NCBI GenBank assembly: GCA_023137315.1
Contig: JAGLPP010000063.1
Coordinates: 1-48,379 of the forward strand
Length of the DNA stretch: 48,379 bases
DNA from: Bacteriovoracaceae bacterium
GTDB taxonomy: Bacteria > Bdellovibrionota > Bacteriovoracia > Bacteriovoracales > Bacteriovoracaceae
Direction: 5' to 3'
In this document: piece after piece, positions 17,038 through 26,057 of the stretch
How positions within the stretch are numbered: the stretch's first letter is position 1
Layout of the letters: the number at the start of each line of letters is the position of its first letter
Notes under the pieces: generated by a model
Database searches by the model: none
The model's input: the letters and a program-made list of their open reading frames with translations, nothing else
What the model was told of the DNA's origin: nothing
Made by a program: the position numbers and the translations under genes

Positions 17038-19005
17038 TTAGATATCGCAGTTGATTGTTAAACCGATTCCAAGATTATTTCTTTTTGTTTCGTACTCAGT
17101 ACGGGTGGCGTATCCTGAATTGTCCGGTCCGGAGTACCATACGCTGGTTGCTTTTCGTTGTTCGTGTGCGATGTGGAGAAGGCCTGATAAACTCCATTTT
17201 CGTGAAAATCTCCACAAGGCATTTATATTGGCATTCAATTCAAGCCCGGTGCCGACTTCGAGATGTAGTTGTTTCTTGCCGAAAATAACGGCACTGCCAA
17301 GTTCTCCAGTTATATTTAGTGATTGTTTGTCGTAAAAGACGGCACCAAATTTTATCTGGAAAAATGGACTTTCCATATCTTCAAAATAAGCACTGCTTAC
17401 AAGGAGATCGGTTCCAGTTGCGGTTACCGTGTATTGGTCAATCTTAGCATATGAACGTTTCATCGTTCCCGGTCCGGCTTTCAGGTACAGCGAAGGTGTG
17501 TGAAAGTATAGTCCGTAAAGAAAAAATTTCGATCGATCGTTTTCTTGTTGATGTGGGCTATTGTATTCATTGTACTTGTCACGATAATCGTTATATTCAA
17601 TGCTGCCACCTTGAATTTCGACTCCGGTTCCCCACGTCTTGCTGATTCTCCAGTTGACGTTGATAAGAATATCCGGAGAGGTTTCAGAATCAAATTCAAA
17701 TTCTTGTGCATTTTGCTTGTTTTTGTAATTTAGTTTCTCAGTCAAGGGTATTAAACCAACGCTGGCATGTACGCTGCCGATCCTGTACCTTTTTCCACGC
17801 ATTGGGGTCTTGATTTTTGCCACGACTACGTCGACGGTTTCTTTTTTTGTGGTGTCGGTTTCTATTGAAGTTTTAATATGTTTATTGAGATTGGTTTGCA
17901 TTGCCAGCAGTTCGCTTTTTTCGGTTGTAGGCAGTTTTTTATCCACGATAAAACCGTTTTTTGCATTAAGTTCAAGACCTTCGGGGGCGGCATAGTTTCC
18001 TGTCTTGGAAGTGATTCCACCCATTTTTTCAGATGGAATATATACTTTGTTGAGTTTGTCGAATTTTGCTGTTTTCTCCGGCGGAACGTAAATGCCGGTT
18101 TCAGGGTCGAGATAGCCACCGGCACGTGGGGCAAATTCCTGGGTTTTTTCGTTGAAGAATCCTTCCGGTGGAGGTTCGTCAGCAAGAACCGTTTCTGGCG
18201 GTTCCTCTATAATTTGTTCAGTTTCGATTTTTTCCTTGATGATTTCCTCGGATTTTTTTGACTCCTTTAGATTCTTGTTCTCCTTTAATAGCTTGTACTG
18301 TGTAGGACTGATTTTGACAGGAACGGTGGCGCGTTCAAGGCTTGCCACAGTGGTTGAAAAGCGTCCGGGGTTTACCTTTACTGCCTTTTCCTGATCAAGG
18401 AGTTTGTCAAACTCGGAAAATTCGTCAAATTCATTGGTTGCGGCCAATTTTATTGTGATCGTGTCAACATTGCTGTTCGGATTCGAGGATGAGATTTTTT
18501 TTCGTTGTTGATGTGTTCCTCGTTTTTGACGGATTTTGGCCATGGCCACCTGGCCATTGAAAGTAATAAGTGATGTAGCAAAAATTTTATGGTTGTAGAT
18601 GGTTTGAAAGTCAGTTCCTCGTACGCCTATGGCAGCTGAACGAGTCTTGATAAAAAGACGTTTTTTCTTGTCGGTTTTCATTGATGATCTGATTTTACCC
18701 TTTAAAAGTCCGAGGATGCTGCCTTTATCCGGGTTCGATTTTTTTATGACGAGTTTTGAGCGCGATCCGAGTGTTGTTACTGATTTGTCAAAAAACCTGA
18801 TTTTTAAAATACTTTTGTCGTATGTTAAAATCGAGTCGTCTTCGACGAATTTGTCACTTGATTTTATTTTTCTGGCCTTTTTTTCTCCGGGAGACAGGCA
18901 TGTGGATTTACCCCTCAGGTAAATTACTTTTGCTACATATGGTGCGGCAAATGTGTTGAGTGAGAAAAAAAACATAAGGAGAGAGAGCTTTATCATAATA
19001 CGCAT
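17038..19005 (-). CDS. Exported FecR-domain protein, paralog 1
   Basis: 655 aa from ATG 19005 (an ATG three codons later is also possible); the frame extends to 19110 without a credible start. The architecture is the same as in the downstream gene: signal peptide ending NTFAAP, FecR domain with SILTYDKSILKIRFFD and AIGVRGTDFQTIYN, the proline-rich repeat array at residues about 278-353, and a C-terminal beta-rich region ending GIGLTINCDI. The two proteins align along their whole length with highest identity in the FecR and repeat parts, which indicates tandem duplication followed by divergence of the C-terminus. First gene of the pair. It is divergent from a secreted protein gene 208 bases away. 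Confidence 0.85.
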   Translation of the reverse strand: MRIMIKLSLLMFFFSLNTFAAPYVAKVIYLRGKSTCLSPGEKKARKIKSSDKFVEDDSILTYDKSILKIRFFDKSVTTLGSRSKLVIKKSNPDKGSILGLLKGKIRSSMKTDKKKRLFIKTRSAAIGVRGTDFQTIYNHKIFATSLITFNGQVAMAKIRQKRGTHQQRKKISSSNPNSNVDTITIKLAATNEFDEFSEFDKLLDQEKAVKVNPGRFSTTVASLERATVPVKISPTQYKLLKENKNLKESKKSEEIIKEKIETEQIIEEPPETVLADEPPPEGFFNEKTQEFAPRAGGYLDPETGIYVPPEKTAKFDKLNKVYIPSEKMGGITSKTGNYAAPEGLELNAKNGFIVDKKLPTTEKSELLAMQTNLNKHIKTSIETDTTKKETVDVVVAKIKTPMRGKRYRIGSVHASVGLIPLTEKLNYKNKQNAQEFEFDSETSPDILINVNWRISKTWGTGVEIQGGSIEYNDYRDKYNEYNSPHQQENDRSKFFLYGLYFHTPSLYLKAGPGTMKRSYAKIDQYTVTATGTDLLVSSAYFEDMESPFFQIKFGAVFYDKQSLNITGELGSAVIFGKKQLHLEVGTGLELNANINALWRFSRKWSLSGLLHIAHEQRKATSVWYSGPDNSGYATRTEYETKRNNLGIGLTINCDI

Positions 19006-19163
19006 ACATATATCTCTGGTTGAAATGTGATCATGAAATAAAATACCACCTGATTTTATTAGGAATTCGTCTATTGTGGCAATTAGAAATGTGAATTTAG
19101 GTAGGGGCATTTTTGGTAAGCAACGGTGCGTTAAGAATATAGTATAAATTATGTGATTGATGC

Positions 19164-19201
19164 TTGACGTTTACCTCGTTGCATCATACGTTACGCGTAA
19201 C
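19164..19201 (+). promoter_or_regulatory. Promoter with overlapping TTACGCGTAA palindrome
   Basis: -35 TTGACG (19164-19169), 17-bp spacer, -10 TACGTT (19187-19192). A perfect 12-bp palindrome GTTACGCGTAAC (19190-19201) covers the -10 and the predicted start. It contains the same TTACGC/GCGTAA word that is repeated in the lexA promoter. Confidence 0.6.
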
Positions 19202-19213
19202 AATGGAGACATA

Positions 19214-19948
19214 ATGAGCAGAAGTATTTCAATAATTCTTTTTACCTTTATTTTTCTAACAGGTAATGTTTTTGCCGCGCAAATGGCATCCATGAAACTT
19301 AATTTTACGCAAAGAGATATCAGTGTTGTTGATGATAAAAACGATATTGATGCGCTTTATCATACAATCGGATCGGCAACCATCACTCTTGTAGAAGAGA
19401 CTGTCGTTGATAGCGACAAGGCTGACTTCTTTTCATCAGTTGGTGATGTAACAATGATGATCAACAAGCTGATAGCTGTAGGAAAAAAGATTTGGGAAAT
19501 TGTTGATGCAGGCCGTCCTGTTGTGGAGGCAAATCTCAATCCGATTTCCGTTTTGCCGAGAACTGAAAATCCTGATTATGCATTTACAAATATGTACGGC
19601 TGGTCCCTTCCAGTTGTCAGGCGTTACAGAGTTAATTATACAAATTTATTGGGAATGAATGTTATTGATTTTGAATTTACAGTGATTTTTCAGTATGACG
19701 GAAAATATGAAGGACATGGAAGATACCTCACCGGTGTCAACGTTGTTGCAGACAACATCGCTGTTTCGTGGGGATTTAATTTTAATGTTTCCTCAAAATT
19801 AATGGCCATCTCTAATCGTGGTACGATGGAAGAGCCGATAGCGGCAGCAACCATTCAGCTTGATTATATTGGAAAATCCTCCGTTAAAGAGATTCGTTCG
19901 AGTATTATCTTTCACATTGATGGTGCAGGAAATATTGTAAAACTTTAG
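19214..19948 (+). CDS. Hypothetical secreted protein
   Basis: 244 aa. ATG 19214 follows GGAGA and begins a signal peptide ending NVFAAQ. The mature protein is beta-rich with a short amphipathic stretch (MMINKLIAVGKKIWEIVDAG) about a third of the way in. There are no Cys residues and no recognised domain. It is followed after 9 bases by a lipoprotein gene and is probably co-transcribed with it. Its promoter overlaps a TTACGCGTAA palindrome similar to the lexA repeats, so DNA-damage control is possible but unproven. Confidence 0.75.
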   Translation: MSRSISIILFTFIFLTGNVFAAQMASMKLNFTQRDISVVDDKNDIDALYHTIGSATITLVEETVVDSDKADFFSSVGDVTMMINKLIAVGKKIWEIVDAGRPVVEANLNPISVLPRTENPDYAFTNMYGWSLPVVRRYRVNYTNLLGMNVIDFEFTVIFQYDGKYEGHGRYLTGVNVVADNIAVSWGFNFNVSSKLMAISNRGTMEEPIAAATIQLDYIGKSSVKEIRSSIIFHIDGAGNIVKL

Positions 19949-19957
19949 AAAAAAAGC

Positions 19958-20836
19958 ATGTCTCCTAAAATATATTTTCTATTGATAATTCTTGTTGTTT
20001 CGTGTGCGACAGGAACAGGAACCCGTAGTCACAAGGCAATTTTACAAGGACATGATGCTCTCGTTCTTAATGGGGACCAGACAGAGATTAAGGCAAAATT
20101 GGAAGATGATTCCATGTTACGGCGAGATCTGAAGGGATTTTCCATTGAATTTTCGTTGAACGGAAAAATTATCGGAGTAGTGAAAACCGATGATGACGGG
20201 ATTGCAAAGCTTCGCTGGATTCCAACTGGTTTGGGTACTTATAAAATTGGATTGAAACTTGTGGCCAATCCCGGTTATAAAGCCTCCGAGCATTATGCGA
20301 TTGTCAGGGTAATCGGTGAAAAGAAACTTGTCTTTGTTGTTGATATTGATAATACAATCGCAATGTCCGATCCTGTTTCTTTTTTGTTTGGCGATTCCTC
20401 GAAAATAAGGCCGCTGCCTGGTGCACAAGAGGCACTGAAGGAACTTGCCTCCAGATGGCAGATTCTTTATTTAACCGCACGTCTTGATAATTTTGTCGGT
20501 AAAACAAAACTGTGGCTTGATTATTGGAAGTTTCCAAAAGCACCAGTATATTTTTGGGGATTATTTGGAAATTTGCCATTTGATCGTTCCAAATACAAGG
20601 CGCTTATTTTAAATCGTCTAAGGAAGAGGCATCAAAACATTCTTGTTGGTGTTGGAGATAGACCGCATGATATTCGTGCCTACAGACAAAATGGTCTCAG
20701 GGCATATTTTTTAAACGACTTTGGAGAAAGGATGCCTTATGATGATGCCGTGAGAGTGCGGAGCTGGCGTGAGATTTTGGAACATTTAAAAAAGAATCCA
20801 GTAGGAAGTCTTCGACGTGATCCCGCGATACACTAA
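19958..20836 (+). CDS. Lipoprotein with Ig-like domain fused to a HAD phosphatase domain
   Basis: 292 aa. Lipoprotein signal ending VVSC. Residues about 30-120 form a beta-rich, Ig/Big-like domain (GIAKLRWIPTGLGTYKIGL). From residue 125 follows a HAD domain resembling the LNS2/App1 phosphatidate phosphatase type: nucleophile motif VVDIDNTIA (DxDxT), YLTARLD as motif II, a Lys-containing middle and VGVGDRPHDIRAY as motif IV. The catalytic set appears complete, so it probably removes phosphate from a lipid or small molecule on the periplasmic side of a membrane. It follows the secreted protein gene closely and precedes lysS by 26 bases. Confidence 0.82.
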   Translation: MSPKIYFLLIILVVSCATGTGTRSHKAILQGHDALVLNGDQTEIKAKLEDDSMLRRDLKGFSIEFSLNGKIIGVVKTDDDGIAKLRWIPTGLGTYKIGLKLVANPGYKASEHYAIVRVIGEKKLVFVVDIDNTIAMSDPVSFLFGDSSKIRPLPGAQEALKELASRWQILYLTARLDNFVGKTKLWLDYWKFPKAPVYFWGLFGNLPFDRSKYKALILNRLRKRHQNILVGVGDRPHDIRAYRQNGLRAYFLNDFGERMPYDDAVRVRSWREILEHLKKNPVGSLRRDPAIH

Positions 20837-20862
20837 ACGGCGTTTTTAAAGGGAGTTTTGCA

Positions 20863-22347
20863 ATGACTGAACAAGTTCGTGATGAAAACGTTCTTAGAGC
20901 GGAAAAAAGAAGAAAATTACATGAAATGAAGGAATCTGGAATAAACCCTTTCCCTTACAGATATGAAAGGAGTGGGTCCATTGAGGAAATCAGAAGTAAA
21001 TATGATCAGCTTTCACCAGGAGATAAGGCCGAGAGTGAAAAATACAATCTTGCCGGAAGACTGATGGCCAAAAGGGTTATGGGAAAGGCAACTTTTATTA
21101 ACATCCAGGATCAATCGGGCATGCTGCAGGGATATATCCAGGCAAACAAGCTGTCACAGAGTGCAAAGGCGGCTTTTGAGCTGATTGATATTGGTGATTT
21201 TGTAGGTATTTCCGGTTTTATGTTTAAAACAAAAAAGGGGGAGCTTTCGCTTTTTTGTGAGGATTTTGAAGTTCTTTGCAAGACTCTTGAACCACTGCCG
21301 GAAAAATTCCATGGGATTGCAGACCCTGAAATTAAATACCGGTTTCGTTATCTCGATTTGATTATGAATCCGGAATCCAGAAAAGTATTTGAGACCAGGT
21401 CGAAAATTATTCGTGAAATCAGGAATTATCTTGATGATGCCGGTTTTATGGAAGTCGAAACTCCGATTTTACAGCCAGTCTATGGTGGAGCGGCGGCACA
21501 TCCTTTCTCCACCCACCACCGTGCTTTGGATATGAAGCTTTATATGAAGATTTCTCCTGAACTTTATCTCAAGAGATTGATTGTTGGCGGTTTTGACAAG
21601 GTTTATGATTTGGGAAAAAACTTTAGAAATGAAGGAGTGGACAGAACCCATAATCCGGAATTTACCATGCTTGAATGGTATGAGGCATGGACAGATTACA
21701 ACGATCAGATGGAACGTTTTGAGCAGCTTATCTCGCACCTGGCTATTAAAATCACCGGTAGCACAAAGGTTACCTATCAGGGAAAGGAAATCGAGTTCAA
21801 GGCACCGTGGAGAAGACTCACCGTTTACGACGGGATAAGGGAATACGCAAATGTTGATCCCGAAAAGATGTCCGATGAGGATATTTTTTTGGAGTTGAAA
21901 AAATATGAGGGGGAGCTTGAGAAACATCCAGGAGGCAGGGGTGCAATGCTGATGAGGCTTTTTGAACATACGGTGGAAAAGCATTTATGGCAGCCTACTT
22001 TTGTTTTGGATCATCCAAAGGAGATCTCTCCTCTGACAAAGATTCATCGCACGAATCCTGATCTTGTTGAGCGTTTTGAACCTTTTTGCGCTTGTATGGA
22101 AATTGGAAATGCTTATAGTGAACTCAATGATCCCGAGGATCAACGCAATCGACTAAAAGAGCAGGAGGCAATGAGGGTGACGGACGAAGAGGCCCATCCA
22201 ATGGATGAAAATTTTATTCATTCCATTGAGGTAGGAATGCCTCCAACTGGAGGAGTAGGGGTTGGAGTGGAAAGGATAGTTATGCTTCTTACCGACTCGT
22301 CAACCATAAGGGATATAATTCTTTTTCCGACGATGAAGCATAAATAG
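20863..22347 (+). CDS. lysS: Lysyl-tRNA synthetase, class II
   Basis: 494 aa, close to the 500 aa typical for bacterial LysS. N-terminal OB-fold anticodon-binding domain (about residues 55-150; GRLMAKRVMGKATFINIQDQ) and then the class II catalytic core: RYLDLIMNPE region of motif 1, FRNEGVDRTHNPEFTMLEWY for motif 2 and GVGVGVERIVMLL for motif 3. It charges tRNA-Lys in the cytoplasm. It has a GGGAG ribosome site and a tRNA-Val gene with its own promoter just downstream. Confidence 0.97.
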   Translation: MTEQVRDENVLRAEKRRKLHEMKESGINPFPYRYERSGSIEEIRSKYDQLSPGDKAESEKYNLAGRLMAKRVMGKATFINIQDQSGMLQGYIQANKLSQSAKAAFELIDIGDFVGISGFMFKTKKGELSLFCEDFEVLCKTLEPLPEKFHGIADPEIKYRFRYLDLIMNPESRKVFETRSKIIREIRNYLDDAGFMEVETPILQPVYGGAAAHPFSTHHRALDMKLYMKISPELYLKRLIVGGFDKVYDLGKNFRNEGVDRTHNPEFTMLEWYEAWTDYNDQMERFEQLISHLAIKITGSTKVTYQGKEIEFKAPWRRLTVYDGIREYANVDPEKMSDEDIFLELKKYEGELEKHPGGRGAMLMRLFEHTVEKHLWQPTFVLDHPKEISPLTKIHRTNPDLVERFEPFCACMEIGNAYSELNDPEDQRNRLKEQEAMRVTDEEAHPMDENFIHSIEVGMPPTGGVGVGVERIVMLLTDSSTIRDIILFPTMKHK

Positions 22348-22354
22348 TCTGAAA

Positions 22355-22383
22355 TTGACATACTGTTGGAACAAGTTTAAATT
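22355..22383 (+). promoter_or_regulatory. Promoter of tRNA-Val
   Basis: Consensus -35 TTGACA (22355-22360), 17-bp spacer, -10 TAAATT (22378-22383), 15 bases before the mature tRNA. Confidence 0.7.
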
Positions 22384-22398
22384 TTATCAAATTACTTC

Positions 22399-22475
22399 GG
22401 GCCCTTAGCTCAGCTGGTTAGAGTACTACCTTGACATGGTAGGGGTCACTGATTCGAATTCAGTAGGGCCCACCA
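22399..22475 (+). tRNA. tRNA-Val (anticodon GAC)
   Basis: 77 nt including an encoded CCA. Acceptor stem GGGCCCT/AGGGCCC (7 bp), D-arm GCTC...GAGT, anticodon stem CTACC/GGTAG with loop TTGACAT (anticodon GAC), T-arm ACTGA-TTCGAAT-TCAGT. All stems fold with at most a G-U pair. No clear terminator follows, so transcription may continue into the ABC exporter genes. Confidence 0.95.
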
Positions 22476-22505
22476 TTTTTAAGCTGATACGTTGGTATTA
22501 TCTCC

Positions 22506-24164
22506 GTGAAGAAACGTCTGAAGAAAAACATGTTTTACCTCGTATTGGGTCAGCTTAAAGAATTTTGGTATGCGTATATTCTTGCCATTGTTTGTTTGTT
22601 TTTCACCCACCTGATTCAAAGTTATATTCCTGAATACGCCAAAGAATTGGCTGAGCTTGTTTCAGGAGACGGTATTAAAATTTCCATTTTTGATTTTTTC
22701 CTGATGGCCGTTGGAATTGTTCTGTTCAGGACTTCATCCAGGCTTTTATTTTTCTGGCCTGCGAGGGTTTTGGAAAAGAATTTGCGTGCGGAGATGTTGA
22801 CCAGATTGGAAAACACTCCTCCTGTGCGTTATATAAGTTTTTCATCAGGACAGCTTTTTCAGATTATTAATAATGATTTTGATCAAATAAGGGCATTGAT
22901 TGGTTTTGTTTTCCTGCAGCTTGGAAATATTGTTATCGCACTTTCCATTATTATTCCGAAAATTGTTTTATTCGAGGCAAGGCTTTTGTTTGCGCTTTTA
23001 CCTCTTTTTTTTGGTTTTTTGATTTTTTCGTTTGTTGTTGGTAGGAGAAGAATTTTTTTCAAGCGTGCGCAGGATATGCAGGGGGAGCTTCAAAACTATA
23101 TTATGGAGTCCTATAACGGAAAAGACACCATAAAAAATTTTAATTCAGAAGAATCATTTATTGATCTTTTCAGTGAATATTCCATGAGGGAGCTTTACAA
23201 TTTTTACAAGGCCGGAAGGGGGCTTGCATGGGCAAGACCGATTATCCCTTTTGTAGTTGGTCTTTCGCTTCTTTGGGGGGCCTATATTGTTCATGATTTG
23301 AATCTTGGGACAGGTTATCTGATTTTGTTTTCAGGTTTTGTTTTTCTTTTATTGGAACCTTTTATATACGTTTCATGGATAGGAGTGATTGGTGTTCGCG
23401 CATCCGTCTCGTGGAAGCGTATTGTCTTTTTGTTAAAAACAATTGGAAAGGAATCATTTCTGGAAAAAAGGCTATATTCTCTCAATCATGACGTTCAGAA
23501 GTCTGAGAGTGAAAAGATGTTGAAGGTTTTGTTCTGGGACAAGGAACTTCCGATTTCAATGAAAATTTCATGTTGGACTGCTCTTGTTGGAAAAACTGGG
23601 TGTGGAAAAACAGAAGTCCTTTATCAACTGGCATCTGTTTTAAAAATGAAAGGCGGGAAAGTTTCATTAGTGTCACAGAATCCGTATCTCTATAACGATA
23701 CAGTTTATAACAATATATTTCTTGGAAGGGTTGCCACAGAAGAAGAGAAGGAGCTGGCCTGTAAATTTTTGGAACTTGTTGGTCTTGATTATATTGCGCA
23801 GGACAGACAGGCACTTTTTGATCTTGAGGTGGGCGAGAATGGTAAGAAACTTTCCGGTGGCCAGGCAAAAAGACTTGCGCTCGTGCGAAGTCTTCTTGAG
23901 GACTCGGATTATTTTCTTTGGGATGATCCATTTTCCGCGGTGGATGTTATTTTGGAAAAGGATATTATAGGCAGGGTTATGAATGAATTTGCCATGAAAA
24001 ATAAAACCTTCATTCTGACGAGTCACAGGGTTTCGACGATAAGATTTTGTGACAGGATTATCTTTCTCGACAAGATGGAAGGTATTACCGAATGTGGTGT
24101 GACGAACAAACTTTTAAATTCAAAGACGAGGACTCATGCGTTCTTCAAAAATCAATTGGTCTGA
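22506..24164 (+). CDS. ABC exporter half-transporter with non-canonical Walker B
   Basis: 552 aa beginning at GTG 22506 (an ATG at 22530 is an alternative). Six-helix transmembrane domain about residues 20-310, then an ATP-binding domain: Walker A GKTGCGKT near 361, signature LSGGQ near 448, Walker B FLWDDPFSAVD near 472 and H-loop SHR near 506. The Walker B catalytic Glu is replaced by Asp (DD), as in degenerate sites of heterodimeric exporters such as BmrC/D or TM287/288 types. The canonical LSGGQ here should complete the functional site of the partner. The last 29 bases overlap the next gene, giving translational coupling. Substrate unknown; the gene lies after tRNA-Val. Confidence 0.9.
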   Translation: MKKRLKKNMFYLVLGQLKEFWYAYILAIVCLFFTHLIQSYIPEYAKELAELVSGDGIKISIFDFFLMAVGIVLFRTSSRLLFFWPARVLEKNLRAEMLTRLENTPPVRYISFSSGQLFQIINNDFDQIRALIGFVFLQLGNIVIALSIIIPKIVLFEARLLFALLPLFFGFLIFSFVVGRRRIFFKRAQDMQGELQNYIMESYNGKDTIKNFNSEESFIDLFSEYSMRELYNFYKAGRGLAWARPIIPFVVGLSLLWGAYIVHDLNLGTGYLILFSGFVFLLLEPFIYVSWIGVIGVRASVSWKRIVFLLKTIGKESFLEKRLYSLNHDVQKSESEKMLKVLFWDKELPISMKISCWTALVGKTGCGKTEVLYQLASVLKMKGGKVSLVSQNPYLYNDTVYNNIFLGRVATEEEKELACKFLELVGLDYIAQDRQALFDLEVGENGKKLSGGQAKRLALVRSLLEDSDYFLWDDPFSAVDVILEKDIIGRVMNEFAMKNKTFILTSHRVSTIRFCDRIIFLDKMEGITECGVTNKLLNSKTRTHAFFKNQLV

Positions 24165-25959
24165 ATTTCTTTTCAAGGGAACAGGCGTTTTTGTTGCAGA
24201 AATGTTTGTATGTATTCTGGTAACGTCCGTCTCGGGGGGACTCGTTCCACATTTTATTCGTTCTCTTGCAAAAAATTATGACAATGGTGAGCTTTATTAT
24301 CTGTCGATGCTGCATCTTCTAATCATTTTTACTGTGATATATCTGAACCGTGTTATTTATCAACTTATTGTGAATAAATATGTAAAGCTTGTCATTCAGC
24401 ATGTTCGAACTTCGAGTTACGCGAGATGGATGAGAAGTTTTGATCTTATTAAGACAAAAGGTGATGTGAGCAACAGGGAGAGATTTCCACAGGGAGAGGT
24501 TCTTGCAAGACTAATAAATGATACGGAAGTGCTCAGGGAACTTATTACTTCGGGAAGTTTTGCCATTTTGATTGATATCTTTTTTATCATCTCATGTTTG
24601 GTTGGTTTTGTTTTGATTAATACTGTGAGCGGTGTGTCCATTGCATTATTTGTAGTTGTCGTGTCGGTCTTGTTGTTTTGTGGAAGCAGATATATGCGTA
24701 AAGTGTTTTTGAGTGTTCGTCACTCAAGAGGGATGCTCGCACGTGCTGTTGCCAATATTGTTGGAGGTCTTCGGGAGATTTATTACACCGATCATGGAGG
24801 TTATGCCAGCAAGAGGGGGATGCGTTACTTTGTTGATTTTTTAAAAAAACAGCTAAAAAGCAATTTCCTGGATGCTTTTTACTATTCTTTGGCGGAATCG
24901 CTCTATCCAATCTTTTTGATATTGGTTGTTGTCATTTTTCCATACTCCAAAATTGTAGAGGCCGCGGTTATTTTTGCAATCATTGATTTAATCCAACGTT
25001 CCATACAACCAATCAAGGATTTTTCCGGAAAAATTGCCAATATTCAAAGGGCCCATGCCGGTCTTGTGAGAATAAGCGATTTTAATAACAGTCTTCGCTG
25101 GAGAACATCATCGGTTTTCGTTTCACAAATTACTGAACCGGGGTCTGTGCCAACATTTGAATTTGATACACTCATGGTCAATATTGGTTACTTTGAATAT
25201 CCGGGAGTTAAAGAAAAAAACGAGGGAGGAAGGGAAGTATTCGCTATTTCCGATATCTCATTTACAGCGTGCAGTGGGGAACTTATCGGGATTGTAGGAG
25301 CTTCAGGCCATGGGAAATCAACTGTTTTGAATATCATCGCTGGTAATATTTTTCCAGATGATGCAAATATTGTTGTGACTGGAAAAAAAGGTGAAAGGTT
25401 CAGCTTTCCTTCATCTGATCCGGTGGAAATTTCCGCCTACAAGGGACATGTTGGTATTGTTTCACAGGATTCACACATTTTTTCCGAGACATTGGAATTT
25501 AATATTACGCTTCAAAGTAAAGTGTCTTCCGATTTTGATTATTTCTGGGAATGGATTAAAGGCCGGATTCCATATCTTCGTTCGTGGGGGATAAAGGCGC
25601 ATGACAAGCTTGAGCTTGAAAGATTGTCTCTCGGGCAAAAGCAGCTTCTTTCTGCCATACGTTCTTGTTATCTAAAAAAGTCCATTGTTCTTTTCGATGA
25701 AATTTCTTCGGGGCTTGATTCCGAATTGGAGTATGCGCTGAGATCGGTTCTTCTTTTGGTTCAAAAAAACTCATTGACCTTTATTGTAGCGCATAGACTA
25801 GAGACGGTAAGTCAGTCAGACAGGATTCTGGTGATGGAGAGGGGTCGTTTTGTTGCGTCGGGTAATCATGATGATCTTTTGAAGGATTCACCTGTTTATC
25901 AGAACTTTGTCAGGGAAATGTCTTTTCAGGTAGTAAAAAGGTCAGAGGTTAGTTCATAG
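24136..25959 (+). CDS. ABC exporter half-transporter, catalytic partner
   Basis: 607 aa. Transmembrane domain about 15-310, then an ATP-binding domain with Walker A GASGHGKST near 388, Walker B IVLFDEISSGLDSE near 520 with the catalytic Glu present and H-loop AHRLET, but a weak signature LSLGQ near 497. This is the mirror image of the upstream subunit, which has good LSGGQ but no Glu. A dimer of the two would therefore have one working and one degenerate ATP site. GAGGA lies before the ATG inside the end of the upstream gene. Together they form an exporter in the inner membrane; cargo (lipid, peptide or drug) is not indicated. Confidence 0.92.
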   Translation: MRSSKINWSEFLFKGTGVFVAEMFVCILVTSVSGGLVPHFIRSLAKNYDNGELYYLSMLHLLIIFTVIYLNRVIYQLIVNKYVKLVIQHVRTSSYARWMRSFDLIKTKGDVSNRERFPQGEVLARLINDTEVLRELITSGSFAILIDIFFIISCLVGFVLINTVSGVSIALFVVVVSVLLFCGSRYMRKVFLSVRHSRGMLARAVANIVGGLREIYYTDHGGYASKRGMRYFVDFLKKQLKSNFLDAFYYSLAESLYPIFLILVVVIFPYSKIVEAAVIFAIIDLIQRSIQPIKDFSGKIANIQRAHAGLVRISDFNNSLRWRTSSVFVSQITEPGSVPTFEFDTLMVNIGYFEYPGVKEKNEGGREVFAISDISFTACSGELIGIVGASGHGKSTVLNIIAGNIFPDDANIVVTGKKGERFSFPSSDPVEISAYKGHVGIVSQDSHIFSETLEFNITLQSKVSSDFDYFWEWIKGRIPYLRSWGIKAHDKLELERLSLGQKQLLSAIRSCYLKKSIVLFDEISSGLDSELEYALRSVLLLVQKNSLTFIVAHRLETVSQSDRILVMERGRFVASGNHDDLLKDSPVYQNFVREMSFQVVKRSEVSS

Positions 25960-26057
25960 GTTTATTGCCTCCAAAATTCCCTTTTTCTAGCGTAATTCAT
26001 CGGGTATGATGTAGACTGATTTTAATTTCAAACCCTCAAAAACAGGAGTCGGATTTC

